Below, one piece after another: positions 52,161-61,082 of a stretch of DNA of 64,000 nt (position 1 is the stretch's first letter; every line of letters starts with the position of its first letter). The translations under genes and the position numbers were made by a program. The notes beneath the pieces were generated by a model. It was not told where the DNA came from. It was given only the letters and a program-made list of their open reading frames with translations, and did not search any database. This DNA is from UBA7985 sp002690455 (lineage in GTDB: Bacteria; Pseudomonadota; Alphaproteobacteria; UBA7985): NCBI GenBank assembly GCA_965662775.1, contig CBFIIW010000005.1, positions 1-64,000 on the forward strand, given 5' to 3'.

Positions 52161-53219
52161 ATGACCCACGACACCTCGCACGCATTCCGGTTTGCGGATG
52201 CAAAGCTGGCTTTGGATGTTTGCGGTGTAGGAGATGCCAATCTCGCGCTGATCGAAGACCGTCTTAGTCTCGACATCGCCAATCGCTCAGATGAAATCAT
52301 TTTGCACGGTCAAGCCGCGTCGGTCGAGCTGGGTTTTGCCGTGCTGGAAAGCCTCTATGATCGGGCGCGTCGGGGCATGGATGTCGAACCTGCCGACGTC
52401 GAGGCTGCCATCCGCTTGAGCCAGTCACCGCTGGATCTGCGGGGCGCAGACGGCGACCTGTTCGCGGAGAACGGCAAGGCCGCGGGCGGATCGATTGTCG
52501 CCAGTGAGCAGCTCGGGACCGCCAACATTGCGATCTCGACACGCAAGAAGTCGATCTCGCCGCGCTCCCCGGGCCAGGCACGGTACCTGCTGGCCATGCG
52601 CGATCACGAGCTGACTTTTGGCGTCGGACCAGCGGGCACGGGAAAAACGTACCTCGCAGCAGCAATGGCGATTTCGCACCTGCTTGAAGGCAAGGTCCGG
52701 CGGCTGATTCTATCCCGTCCGGCGGTCGAAGCAGGGGAGCGCCTGGGTTTCCTGCCGGGGGACATGAAGGAGAAGGTCGACCCTTATCTGCGCCCTCTTT
52801 ATGATGCGCTCTACGACATGCTGCCCCGAGATCAGGTTGCAAAGCGGCTCGAAGCTGGATCGATCGAAATTGCGCCGTTAGCCTTCATGCGCGGACGCAC
52901 CTTGTCCGAGGCCTTTGTCATCCTCGACGAGGCTCAGAACACCACCGCAGCGCAGATGAAGATGTTTCTGACCCGTCTGGGCGAAGGCTCACGCATGGTT
53001 GTCAACGGCGACTTGTCTCAAGTTGACCTCCCGCGTGGGGTCAAGTCGGGCTTGCGCGACGCCCTTGATGCCCTGCGCAACGTAAAGGGGATTGCCGTGA
53101 ATCGCTTTGATTCCGAAGACGTGGTTCGGCATCCGTTGGTCGGTCGGATCGTCAAGGCCTATGACTCCCGCCCGGTGCCTGAAGCTGAAGCCTACAAGAC
53201 CGACGCTGACCGGTCGTGA
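52161..53219 (+). CDS. phoH: PhoH-like (PhoH/YbeZ) ATPase
   Basis: A 352-aa P-loop protein thought to act with YbeY in RNA metabolism. Walker A is GPAGTGKTYLA (about residues 156-164), Walker B is FVILDEAQNTT and the TRLGEGSRMVVNGDLSQVDLP segment follows. Start is ATG 52161 with AAGGAAAGG just upstream; the frame is open further 5' inside miaB. It overlaps ybeY by 4 bases. Confidence 0.94.
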   Translation: MTHDTSHAFRFADAKLALDVCGVGDANLALIEDRLSLDIANRSDEIILHGQAASVELGFAVLESLYDRARRGMDVEPADVEAAIRLSQSPLDLRGADGDLFAENGKAAGGSIVASEQLGTANIAISTRKKSISPRSPGQARYLLAMRDHELTFGVGPAGTGKTYLAAAMAISHLLEGKVRRLILSRPAVEAGERLGFLPGDMKEKVDPYLRPLYDALYDMLPRDQVAKRLEAGSIEIAPLAFMRGRTLSEAFVILDEAQNTTAAQMKMFLTRLGEGSRMVVNGDLSQVDLPRGVKSGLRDALDALRNVKGIAVNRFDSEDVVRHPLVGRIVKAYDSRPVPEAEAYKTDADRS

Positions 53220-53773
53220 AGCCTGCGCTTATCCTGGACGCGCCGACGGCTTGGCCACTGAATGAAATAACGCTGCAGCCGCTTTCCGAAGACGCGGTTT
53301 CAGCCGCGCTCCGGATCGGGCTTAGCGAGGCGGAAAAAACGAACCATGCGCCGGGCAGCAAGGGTGGCGGCAGCGACGAACCGGGACTGAGTATCGCTTT
53401 GCTCGACGATGCGGCGGTAATGCGTCTCAATGCCGAGTTTCGCGATCGGGACGAGCCCACCAATGTACTGTCTTGGCCCGCCTACCCCGGCGCAACCCCA
53501 GAGGCCGTCCGCGCCGCCGCAGCGCAGGAACCCGGCCACGTATACTGGGGTGACTTGGCGCTGGCCGGAGAGACGGTAGCGCGCGAAGCAAAGGCTGCGG
53601 GGAAGTCGGTTTCCGCCCACCTTAGCCATTTGATAATTCACGGCGTTTTGCATTTACTGGGTTATGACCATATAGAGGAAGACCAAGCGGAGTTGATGGA
53701 GAGCCTCGAACGACGCGCCATGGACGAGCTAGGATACGATAATCCCTATGGAGACAGCACAGACACGAAATGA
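53216..53773 (+). CDS. ybeY: Endoribonuclease YbeY
   Basis: A 185-aa zinc-dependent RNase for 16S 3' end maturation and 70S quality control. The metal motif HGVLHLLGYDH supplies His142, His146 and His152, and the FRDRDEPTNVLSWP motif is intact. It starts with GTG 53216 overlapping the phoH stop (GTGA). The region before the zinc motif carries a small insert (NHAPGSKGGGSDEPG). Confidence 0.94.
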   Translation: MKPALILDAPTAWPLNEITLQPLSEDAVSAALRIGLSEAEKTNHAPGSKGGGSDEPGLSIALLDDAAVMRLNAEFRDRDEPTNVLSWPAYPGATPEAVRAAAAQEPGHVYWGDLALAGETVAREAKAAGKSVSAHLSHLIIHGVLHLLGYDHIEEDQAELMESLERRAMDELGYDNPYGDSTDTK

Positions 53774-53821
53774 CAGCCAGGCCCCATTTCTGCCTCAAGG
53801 CTGCACCAGTCTGACCCGATC

Positions 53822-54982
53822 ATGACCACCACCACTGAACCCCCCGACCCATCTTCTTCCGCGGCAAGCCCGGAAGCTACAACTGCACCACAGCCACTGG
53901 GTCAACGCCTGCTGGCGCTATTGCGCCGGTTCCGGCCACAACAAAGCGATCGGGATGCGATCGAAACTATTCTCGAACAGCCCCTGAACCACGAAACCAG
54001 CGATTTTGACGCTGATGAGCGCAAGATGCTGTCCAACATCTTGCAGCTGAAGCACCGCACCGTCGAAGACGTATTGATTCCACGCGCCGACATCATCGCT
54101 GTTGACGTAGAGGCGGGCATTGATGCCGTGATCGAGCTGGCGGCTGCAGAGGGACACTCACGCCTTCCCGTCTATGGCGACGATATGGACGACATCCGGG
54201 GCCTCGTGCACATCAAAGACCTACTTGCCGCAAAGGCGCGCGGTTCGAACGAGGGCCTGGACGCAATCCTGCGAGCCCCGATTTTCGTGGCCCCGTCCAT
54301 GCCTGTGCTCGACATGTTGCTGGATATGCGCACCAAACGGCGCCACATGGCGTTCGTTGTCGATGAACACGGGGGGATTGACGGCCTGCTCACCATTGAA
54401 GATCTGGTTGAGGAAATCGTCGGTGATATTCAGGACGAGCACGACGAAAATGACGGTGAAATCGTCATTGTTAATGAAAACGAATTCGAAGCCCACGCGC
54501 GGTTGGAGCTGAGCGAGCTGGAGGCCAAAATCGGCCGCTTCCTCACGGATGAAGACCGGGAGGAAGACGTGGAAACACTTGGTGGGCTGGTTTTTGCTAT
54601 GGCTGGGCGGGTGCCGCTGCGGGGGGAAGTGCTAACCCATAATTCAGGCTGGCGGTTCACCGTGATGGAGGCTGACCCGCGTCGGATCCGGCGGGTACAC
54701 ATCGAACTGGCCAGCAATCCACTGCGCCGCCGTCGTCGGCTCGCAGGCGTCGAAGCGCAGGAAACGTCGGGCAGCGCCGAGGCTTCCGCCGAACCATCTG
54801 CCGACAAAGTGGATGAAAGCGAGTCTCGAAGAGCCGCAGAACAAGAGACTGAAACAGCGTCTCTCGCTACAGCCAAGCCAAAGCCGAAGTCAAAGGCTAA
54901 GTCCAAATCGAAAAACGGGCCAGCACCGGCGCCCGGGGCCAAAGCCCCGGCCAAGGCAAAGGTTCCGGCGGCCGGAGACTAG
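53822..54982 (+). CDS. corC: CBS / CorC_HlyC domain protein (CorC-like)
   Basis: A 386-aa cytoplasmic protein without membrane helices. A CBS pair (about residues 80-205, VEDVLIPRADIIAVDV and FVVDEHGGIDGLLTIEDLVEEIVGDI) is followed by a CorC_HlyC domain (about 225-300). The C-terminal 75 residues are a Lys/Pro/Ala repeat tail (KPKPKSKAKSKSKN). Genes of this type between ybeY and lnt are implicated in magnesium/cobalt resistance and envelope integrity. A 48-base gap separates it from ybeY. Confidence 0.9.
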   Translation: MTTTTEPPDPSSSAASPEATTAPQPLGQRLLALLRRFRPQQSDRDAIETILEQPLNHETSDFDADERKMLSNILQLKHRTVEDVLIPRADIIAVDVEAGIDAVIELAAAEGHSRLPVYGDDMDDIRGLVHIKDLLAAKARGSNEGLDAILRAPIFVAPSMPVLDMLLDMRTKRRHMAFVVDEHGGIDGLLTIEDLVEEIVGDIQDEHDENDGEIVIVNENEFEAHARLELSELEAKIGRFLTDEDREEDVETLGGLVFAMAGRVPLRGEVLTHNSGWRFTVMEADPRRIRRVHIELASNPLRRRRRLAGVEAQETSGSAEASAEPSADKVDESESRRAAEQETETASLATAKPKPKSKAKSKSKNGPAPAPGAKAPAKAKVPAAGD

Positions 54983-54988
54983 GGCGCC

Positions 54989-56578
54989 GTGGACCGACTG
55001 ACGCGCCTGGGGCCACTCCAAAGCGCTGGATTGCTGTTTCTGCTTGGCCTCAGCACGGCTATGGCACAGCCACCACTGTGGTTTTTACCAGTGCTGTGGA
55101 TCGCCTACCCCATCGCCTTGTATCTGATCCTTGCGCGTCCAGGCTGGCGCGGTGCCTGGCTGCTCGTCTGGGCGTTCTGGTGGGGGCAAATTACCGGCGG
55201 CATGTACTGGCTGGCCTGGATCGTCGGGGTCGATCTGGCGACATACTGGTGGGTCACTCCCTTTGCTGTGCTCGGGCTACCGGGCTTTCTGGCGTTGGTA
55301 CAAAGTCCACTTTGGTTGGTGGTTTGGTGGCTGGACCGACGTTGGCGGCTGGGGCCCTTGGCAGCACTGTTTCTGTTTGCTGGGTCAGCCATGTTGGCAG
55401 AGGGCGTGCGCGGCTGGATCTTTACCGGTCTGCCTTGGGGGCCATTGGGCACGGTCTGGGGCTTCCATCCAGTGACGCTGCAGCTTTCAGCATGGATCGG
55501 AGTGTTTGGCTTGACGGCCCTGACCACGTTGAGCGCCGGAGCACCGATGCTGGTGTTACACGAGGGACGCTGGGCGCGCGCGCTCGTGCTCAGCTTTGCG
55601 CCACTGTTTTTGCTGGTCGGTTTCGGCATGTGGCGGCTGGACGCGGTGCAGGACGCTGCTGCTGCGCCAACCGGAACAGTCGTCCGGCTGGTGCAGCCGG
55701 GGACAAATTCACTGATTCGCCTACCAGAAGCTGAGCGGCGGCAGCGGGTCGTTGATTTGATTGCGCTCAGTTTCCCGCCTAGCCACGAAACGGCAGCTGA
55801 GACCGGGGCTGAAAGCGATGGCGCAAGCACGACGCAGGCAGCAACCCTCGCCATATGGTCGGAATCCTCAATCCAGTTCTTCATCGACTTTTTCCCCGAA
55901 GAGCTGGAATGGCTAACCGCACAGCTGCCCCGGGGTGCACAGATCATCGCCGGAGGGTTGGGGGCTTCACCGCCCAATGGTCCCAATGAACCGCAACCGA
56001 CCAACACTGCCTATTTCATCACCGACGCCGGCATTCAGCAGCGTCACGACAAGGCCCACCTGGTGCCTTTCGGCGAGTATCTGCCGTGGTTTGTGTCTTG
56101 GGTGCCAATTCCTGCATTTTCCGCCGGCTCGTTCTGGCAGGGCGAAGGGTTGAGCACGTGGCAAATTGATGGTCTGCCAACCGTCGCGCCCCTGATTTGT
56201 TATGAGATGATCTTTCCCGGCTCTGTGGTGCGCCGAGACGGGCCACGCCCGGCGTGGATGGTCAATATCTCTAATGATGGCTGGTACGGCGACACATCGG
56301 GGCCGCGTCAGCATTTCATCTTTGCCCGGTTCCGTGCGGTGGAAGAAGGTCTACCCATGGTGCGCGTTGGTGGTACAGGCATCTCTGGCCTGATTGATGC
56401 TGCGGGTCGCGTGCAGGCGAAGATTCCCTACGGCAGTGCCAAGGTGGTCGATGTCGATTTACCGCGAGCGCTGCCGATCACCGCTTTCGGCCAGTATTCA
56501 CGTCTCATTTTCTGGACGCTTGCGCTGGGTCTGATGCTGACAGGCTTCGCTATTGGGTGGATTATGCGACGAAATTAA
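54989..56578 (+). CDS. lnt: Apolipoprotein N-acyltransferase
   Basis: A 529-aa inner-membrane enzyme that adds the third acyl chain to lipoproteins. Six or so N-terminal membrane helices are followed by a periplasmic nitrilase-like domain with the Glu-Lys-Cys triad: Glu near 291 (WSESSIQF), Lys near 354 (HDKAHLVPFGEYLPW) and Cys near 404 (PLICYEMIFPG). A last helix closes the protein. Start is GTG 54989, 6 bases after corC. The AT-rich 90 bases that follow it lead to the XRE gene. Confidence 0.95.
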   Translation: MDRLTRLGPLQSAGLLFLLGLSTAMAQPPLWFLPVLWIAYPIALYLILARPGWRGAWLLVWAFWWGQITGGMYWLAWIVGVDLATYWWVTPFAVLGLPGFLALVQSPLWLVVWWLDRRWRLGPLAALFLFAGSAMLAEGVRGWIFTGLPWGPLGTVWGFHPVTLQLSAWIGVFGLTALTTLSAGAPMLVLHEGRWARALVLSFAPLFLLVGFGMWRLDAVQDAAAAPTGTVVRLVQPGTNSLIRLPEAERRQRVVDLIALSFPPSHETAAETGAESDGASTTQAATLAIWSESSIQFFIDFFPEELEWLTAQLPRGAQIIAGGLGASPPNGPNEPQPTNTAYFITDAGIQQRHDKAHLVPFGEYLPWFVSWVPIPAFSAGSFWQGEGLSTWQIDGLPTVAPLICYEMIFPGSVVRRDGPRPAWMVNISNDGWYGDTSGPRQHFIFARFRAVEEGLPMVRVGGTGISGLIDAAGRVQAKIPYGSAKVVDVDLPRALPITAFGQYSRLIFWTLALGLMLTGFAIGWIMRRN

Positions 56579-56668
56579 TTCGTTCATAAGTTGCACAAAC
56601 TCATTGAAAATGCGCTCATAAATTTGTAACTCTTTTATATCAAGTTCTATGCATTAAAGAGGGGACAG

Positions 56669-57175
56669 ATGGTGATGTCACCGACTGGTAATCGTCGCGG
56701 CAGGCCACCCATCAGTGACGGTCATGGCCATCCGATCGACCGACATGTCGGCACCCGCATCAAGGCGCGCCGCCTGATCCGGGGTATGACTCAAGAGGAT
56801 CTGGCACAGGCAGTATCCCTGTCCTTCCAGCAAGTGCAGAAGTATGAGCGCGGGGCTAATCGCGTCTCTGCTGGGCGCCTTTATGAGCTAGCTCGGGCTC
56901 TGAGCGTGCCGATCCAGTATTTCTTCGATGAATTCAGGGAGGAAGCCGAAGACGGCACCCTGATCCTGACCCTGCGCGAAGAACACGCTGATATGGAAAT
57001 GGTGGACCGTATTGGCGACCCAGAAATCAGCGAGCTTGCGCGCGCCTTTATCAAACTAGAACGCAGCAATGTGCGCCGAACGGTTATCCGGCTGATGTCC
57101 GCCATGGCCACCGCAGCGGTAGAAGAAGCGAACACCCCAAGTTCCGCAGGGGACTCAGAAGCGGAAGACAGTTAG
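56669..57175 (+). CDS. XRE-family helix-turn-helix regulator
   Basis: A 168-aa protein. The HTH_3 domain (about residues 25-90) reads GTRIKARRLIRGMTQEDLAQ, then FQQVQKYERGANRVSAGRLYELARAL, and PIQYFFDEF follows. The C-terminal half is acidic with a helical segment (ISELARAFIKLERSNVRRTV). Homologues sit between lnt and metK-trmB in many Alphaproteobacteria. Here metK is absent and trmB follows after a 118-base gap. The regulated genes are unknown. The preceding AT-rich stretch probably has its promoter. Confidence 0.85.
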   Translation: MVMSPTGNRRGRPPISDGHGHPIDRHVGTRIKARRLIRGMTQEDLAQAVSLSFQQVQKYERGANRVSAGRLYELARALSVPIQYFFDEFREEAEDGTLILTLREEHADMEMVDRIGDPEISELARAFIKLERSNVRRTVIRLMSAMATAAVEEANTPSSAGDSEAEDS

Positions 57176-57293
57176 GAGACGCCCATACGCGGTGCATCCC
57201 TAACTGCCAAGGTCTCAGGATCAGGTGCCAAATGGTATTTACCAAGCATGCTGACCTTGACCCGACCGGTCCGGTTCCGGCAAACCACCGGCC

Positions 57294-58043
57294 ATGATCA
57301 AATCACCTTCATCGCGGAACTTCCAACCCCATCGAGGCGGGGACGAGACGTCGGGCGACGGCGTCCGGCACCTTTGGGGGCGTCTGTCTGGTCGGCCGCT
57401 AAAGCCAAAGCTTGCACGGATGATGACTGACGTGCTGCCGACCATCGCCTGTGTGCCAAATGAGCGGGGGCAGATTGACCTTCCCGCGCTTTTCGACGGC
57501 CGTATGCCGGAAAGGCTATGGGTCGAAGTTGGTATCGGCGCGGGCGAGCATCTGGCCTGGCAGGCGGCGCAGAACCCCGATGTCAAGATGATCGGTGCAG
57601 AGTTTTTTCTCAACGGCGTCGCTTCGGCCGTGCGCCATATCGATGATCAGGGTCTAGCCAATGTCCGGATCATGCATGGTGACGGCAGAGTGATGGTTGA
57701 GGGATTGCCGCCTGCAAGCGTCGAACGAGCGTTCATCCTGCACCCCGACCCCTGGCCCAAGCGTCGGCATTGGGAGCGCCGCATCATTCAGCCCGCGATG
57801 ATGGATGCACTGGCCCGTGTGATCCGCCCCGGCGGCATTCTGCGACTCGCCACCGACCACGCGGATTATCAGCCGTGGATGACACGGATCGCCCTCGCCC
57901 ACCCCGGTTTTCGCTGGCTGGCAGAGCGTCCGGACAACTGGCGCCGGCGCCCAGACGACTGGCCGCAGACCCGCTATGAGGCTAAAGCAGTGCGAGAAGG
58001 ACGTCTGCCCCTGTACTTAAGCCTTGAGCGATGCAGCAATTAG
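57294..58043 (+). CDS. trmB: tRNA (guanine-N7-)-methyltransferase
   Basis: A 249-aa SAM-dependent enzyme making m7G46 in tRNA. The N-terminal LWGRLSGRPLKPK motif, the SAM site LWVEVGIGAGEHLAWQA, the HPDPWPKRRHWERR motif and the C-terminal TRYEAKAVREGR are characteristic. ATG 57294 has a plausible distance to the GRRxGRPL-type motif, but TTG or ATG alternatives inside the first 20 residues cannot be excluded. A terminator follows 64 bases later. Confidence 0.93.
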   Translation: MIKSPSSRNFQPHRGGDETSGDGVRHLWGRLSGRPLKPKLARMMTDVLPTIACVPNERGQIDLPALFDGRMPERLWVEVGIGAGEHLAWQAAQNPDVKMIGAEFFLNGVASAVRHIDDQGLANVRIMHGDGRVMVEGLPPASVERAFILHPDPWPKRRHWERRIIQPAMMDALARVIRPGGILRLATDHADYQPWMTRIALAHPGFRWLAERPDNWRRRPDDWPQTRYEAKAVREGRLPLYLSLERCSN

Positions 58044-58106
58044 GCTTATATCCCGACGGAGTTGGCCCGTGATGTTCTAATGCTTCGCGCGATGCCCTTG
58101 GAAACA

Positions 58107-58131
58107 AGCGGGCCTGCGGCTCGCTTTTTTT
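58107..58131 (+). terminator. Intrinsic terminator between trmB and rimP
   Basis: AGCGGGCC pairs with GGCTCGCT (one G-T pair) around the loop TGC and runs into seven T residues (58125-58131). It lies 34 bases before the rimP start. It may end trmB or act as a leader attenuator of the rimP-nusA-infB operon, which is autoregulated by NusA in enterobacteria. Confidence 0.82.
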
Positions 58132-58164
58132 GTTTTCTGAAACACCTCGCCAGATTGCTGTTGA

Positions 58165-58773
58165 ATGACCTTGGAACGCCTAGAGCGCCCGGTTGGCCCA
58201 TTGGCCAAGATCGAAGCCGACATTGACGCCATGCTGGCGGCGATGGGCTTTGACCTGGTGCGCTTACTGTTGATCGGCACGGAGAAGCCGCGGCTCCAGC
58301 TGATGGCGGAACCCGCTAATGGCGACCCCATGACGGTCGAGCATTGCGAAGAAATTTCACGGGCGTTATCGGCGCTTTTGGATGTGGAAGACCCCATAAA
58401 AGACGCTTTCACCCTGGAAGTCAGCTCAGCCGGCCTGGACCGGCCCCTGACACGGCTTACAGACTTCCAGCGCTTTGTCGGCTTTAAGGCTAAGGCTGAG
58501 ACTCGACATTTGGTTGACGGCAGGCGCCGCTTCTCTGGCATCATTACCGCGGTCGAAGGCGATCAGATCGTACTCCGATCCGAAGATGGTGAACAAGCAG
58601 CAGACGACGCCGCTCGACTGACCTTCGGCGATCTGGCCAAGGCTAAACTGGTCGCCACCGACGAACTCTTTGAGCTGGCCAAGACCGGCAAACTGCCCCG
58701 GCCAGTGGCGGCCCTCGCGGCTGCGCCAGACAACCCTATCGACCCCACCACCGGGCAAGACCCGGAAAGCTGA
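58165..58773 (+). CDS. rimP: Ribosome maturation factor RimP
   Basis: A 202-aa protein required for 30S assembly. The N-terminal LERPVGPLAKIEADIDAMLAAMGFDLV, the VEHCEEISRALSALLDVEDPI block and the VSSAGLDRPL motif are the family hallmarks. The C-terminus is longer than in E. coli and Ala/Pro-rich. nusA starts 10 bases after the stop. Confidence 0.94.
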   Translation: MTLERLERPVGPLAKIEADIDAMLAAMGFDLVRLLLIGTEKPRLQLMAEPANGDPMTVEHCEEISRALSALLDVEDPIKDAFTLEVSSAGLDRPLTRLTDFQRFVGFKAKAETRHLVDGRRRFSGIITAVEGDQIVLRSEDGEQAADDAARLTFGDLAKAKLVATDELFELAKTGKLPRPVAALAAAPDNPIDPTTGQDPES

Positions 58774-58783
58774 GGAAACACCA

Positions 58784-60310
58784 ATGGAAAACGTGGTTCA
58801 AACAACGGCAACACCGCGTCTGGAACTGATCCAGATGGCTGACATGGTCGCGCGCGAAAAAGGCATTGAGCGCGACGAGGTGCTCGAAGCGATGGAAAAA
58901 GCCATCGAACGGGCTGGTCGGCAGAAGTACGGGGTGGATCACGACATCCGCGCAAACATTGACCGGAAGAACGGCCAGATTTCGCTGCATCGCTTCCGCG
59001 AGGTGGTAGAATTGCGTGAAGAGGTCGAAGACGACATGACGCAGATCACTCTGCGCGATGCCCACCTGTTCGATGAAGGCCTTGGTGTCGGTGACTTCCT
59101 GACCGAGGAACTCCCTCCAATCGACTTGGGCCGCATCGCCGCACAGTCCGCCAAGCAGGTGATCGTGCAAGAGGTTCGCGCCGCAGAGCGTAAGAAGCAG
59201 TACGAGGAGTTCAAAGACCGCAAGGGTGAAGTCATTACGGGCTTGGTTAAGCGGGTTGAATACGGCAACGTCTACCTCGATTTGGGCCGGACGGAAGCCG
59301 TGCTGCGCCGCGACGAACTGATCCAGCGTGAAAAGCCCAAGGTCGGCGACCGGGTACGCGCTTACATTTACGACGTGCGCGAGGAAACCCGTGGAGCACA
59401 AATTTTCCTCTCCCGCACACATCCGATCTTTATGGCCAAGCTATTCTCGATGGAAGTGCCGGAGATCTACGACGGTTTGATCGAAATCAAATCGGTCGCA
59501 CGAGACCCCGGTTCCCGGGCAAAAATTGCCGTAATCAGCCACGAGGCGAATATCGACCCCGTCGGCGCCTGCGTTGGCATGCGCGGTAGCCGGGTTCAGG
59601 CTGTGGTCGGGGAACTCCAGGGCGAAAAGATCGACATCATTCCCTGGTCTGAGGATATCGCCACCTACGTTGTGAACGCGCTGGCACCAGCCGAGGTGAC
59701 GAAGGTCGTTCTTGACGAGGAAGCGGCGCGGATCGAAGTCGTCGTGCCAGACGACCAGCTATCACTGGCCATCGGTCGTCGGGGACAGAACGTGCGTCTT
59801 GCCTCTATGCTCACTGGGTTAGAGATCGATATCCTTACCGATGAAGAAGAGTCCGGCCGTCGACAAGAAGAATTCAACCAGCGATCGGCGCTGTTTGTCG
59901 ATGCACTCGATGTTGAAGATGTAATCGCACACCTGCTGGTCGCTGAAGGCTTTACGGCTGTTGATGAAATTGCCTTCGTTCCCGTAGACGAACTGGCGGC
60001 AATCGAAGGGTTTGACGAAGAAATTGGTGAAGAACTGCGCAACCGCGCGCGGGACTGGTTGGCGCTGGAAGAGGACCGCAAGGACGTTGAGCGCAAGGAA
60101 ATCGGCGTCACAGACGAGGTCGCGGCGCTGGAGGGGCTGACCCCATCGATGATGGTTATCCTCGGCAACAATGGCATCAAGGAGCTGGATGACGTTGGCG
60201 ATCTTGCCGGGGACGAACTGGCCGAGATGCTTGCAGGTTTCGAAATGGACGAAGAAACCGCGAACACCATCGTTATGGCAGCACGCGCGCATTGGTTCGA
60301 AGAAGACTAA
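58784..60310 (+). CDS. nusA: Transcription termination/antitermination factor NusA
   Basis: A 508-aa RNA-polymerase-binding factor. Domains in order are the N-terminal RNAP-binding domain (to about 135), S1 (about 140-205, VITGLVKRVEYGNVYLDLGR), KH1 and KH2 (about 230-350, GACVGMRGSRVQAVVGEL and LAIGRRGQNVRLAS) and two acidic C-terminal helix-hairpin-helix repeats (about 365-500). Start is ATG 58784 with GAGGAA 6 bases upstream. It is in the rimP-nusA-ylxR-infB operon. Confidence 0.96.
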   Translation: MENVVQTTATPRLELIQMADMVAREKGIERDEVLEAMEKAIERAGRQKYGVDHDIRANIDRKNGQISLHRFREVVELREEVEDDMTQITLRDAHLFDEGLGVGDFLTEELPPIDLGRIAAQSAKQVIVQEVRAAERKKQYEEFKDRKGEVITGLVKRVEYGNVYLDLGRTEAVLRRDELIQREKPKVGDRVRAYIYDVREETRGAQIFLSRTHPIFMAKLFSMEVPEIYDGLIEIKSVARDPGSRAKIAVISHEANIDPVGACVGMRGSRVQAVVGELQGEKIDIIPWSEDIATYVVNALAPAEVTKVVLDEEAARIEVVVPDDQLSLAIGRRGQNVRLASMLTGLEIDILTDEEESGRRQEEFNQRSALFVDALDVEDVIAHLLVAEGFTAVDEIAFVPVDELAAIEGFDEEIGEELRNRARDWLALEEDRKDVERKEIGVTDEVAALEGLTPSMMVILGNNGIKELDDVGDLAGDELAEMLAGFEMDEETANTIVMAARAHWFEED

Positions 60311-60362
60311 ATTGCATCGGTACTAGAAGCCGAAAAACGGTACGAGCCCCAGAGGGATAGGC

Positions 60363-60971
60363 ATGACGAAGAAGGATCCACAGCGCAAATGTGCGGTGAC
60401 CCAGCAGGTCGCAGACCGAGACGCTTTGCTGCGTTTCGTGCTCGATCCAGCGGGTTGTGTGACCTTCGACTCGGGGAAGCGGCTACCGGGACGCGGAATC
60501 TGGTTAACTCCGCAACGGGATGTGCTAGAGACTGCCGTTAAGAAGAATGTGTTCGGGCGCGCTGCCAAGGCTCCTGCCACAGTTCCGGGGAATTTGGTGG
60601 CGCGGGTGGAACAGCAGATCCGGAAGACGAAACTCGACCGGCTGGGGTTGGCACGGCGTTCGGGTGCCTTGATCGTCGGCACGGAGAAAACGCGGGATAA
60701 GCTTCGACAGGGCAAGCTGGCGCTGCTGGTTCTTGCCTCTGACGGCAGTCCGCAAACCACGGCCCCGCTCGTCCACCTCGCCGGCCAGACCCAGACTGAG
60801 GTGCTGGTAAGCGAAAGCGCGCTTGAACTCGCGCAGGCTCTTGGCCGCGCCACGGCCGTCTGTTCGGGGGTTCTCGACGCCCGGATGGCCGCAATTATTC
60901 TGGCAGACCATGCCCTGCACAGCGGGGTTGGCCTGCCACCAGAACCGACGGTCGCCGAGGCGGCTTCATAG
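60363..60971 (+). CDS. ylxR: YlxR (DUF448) RNA-binding protein with L7Ae-like C-terminus
   Basis: A 202-aa protein. The N-terminal DUF448 domain (about residues 6-85) has the motif QRKCAVTQQVADRDALLRFV and the GRGIWLTP segment. The C-terminal half (about 90-190) resembles an L7Ae/L30e-type RNA-binding fold (GLARRSGALIVGTEKTRDKLRQGKLALLVLASDGS). This fusion is common in Alphaproteobacteria between nusA and infB. The precise role is unknown; a nucleoid or rRNA role has been proposed in Gram-positives. Confidence 0.87.
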   Translation: MTKKDPQRKCAVTQQVADRDALLRFVLDPAGCVTFDSGKRLPGRGIWLTPQRDVLETAVKKNVFGRAAKAPATVPGNLVARVEQQIRKTKLDRLGLARRSGALIVGTEKTRDKLRQGKLALLVLASDGSPQTTAPLVHLAGQTQTEVLVSESALELAQALGRATAVCSGVLDARMAAIILADHALHSGVGLPPEPTVAEAAS

Positions 60972-61082
60972 CAACAGCATCCCCTCTGTGGGGATCACAA
61001 TCACGGGTATGAATGCAATGCGCTGACAATCCCGAAAGGATGATGCGGCAACCGCCGCGGTAAGAAGGGTTTTTGAGACACA

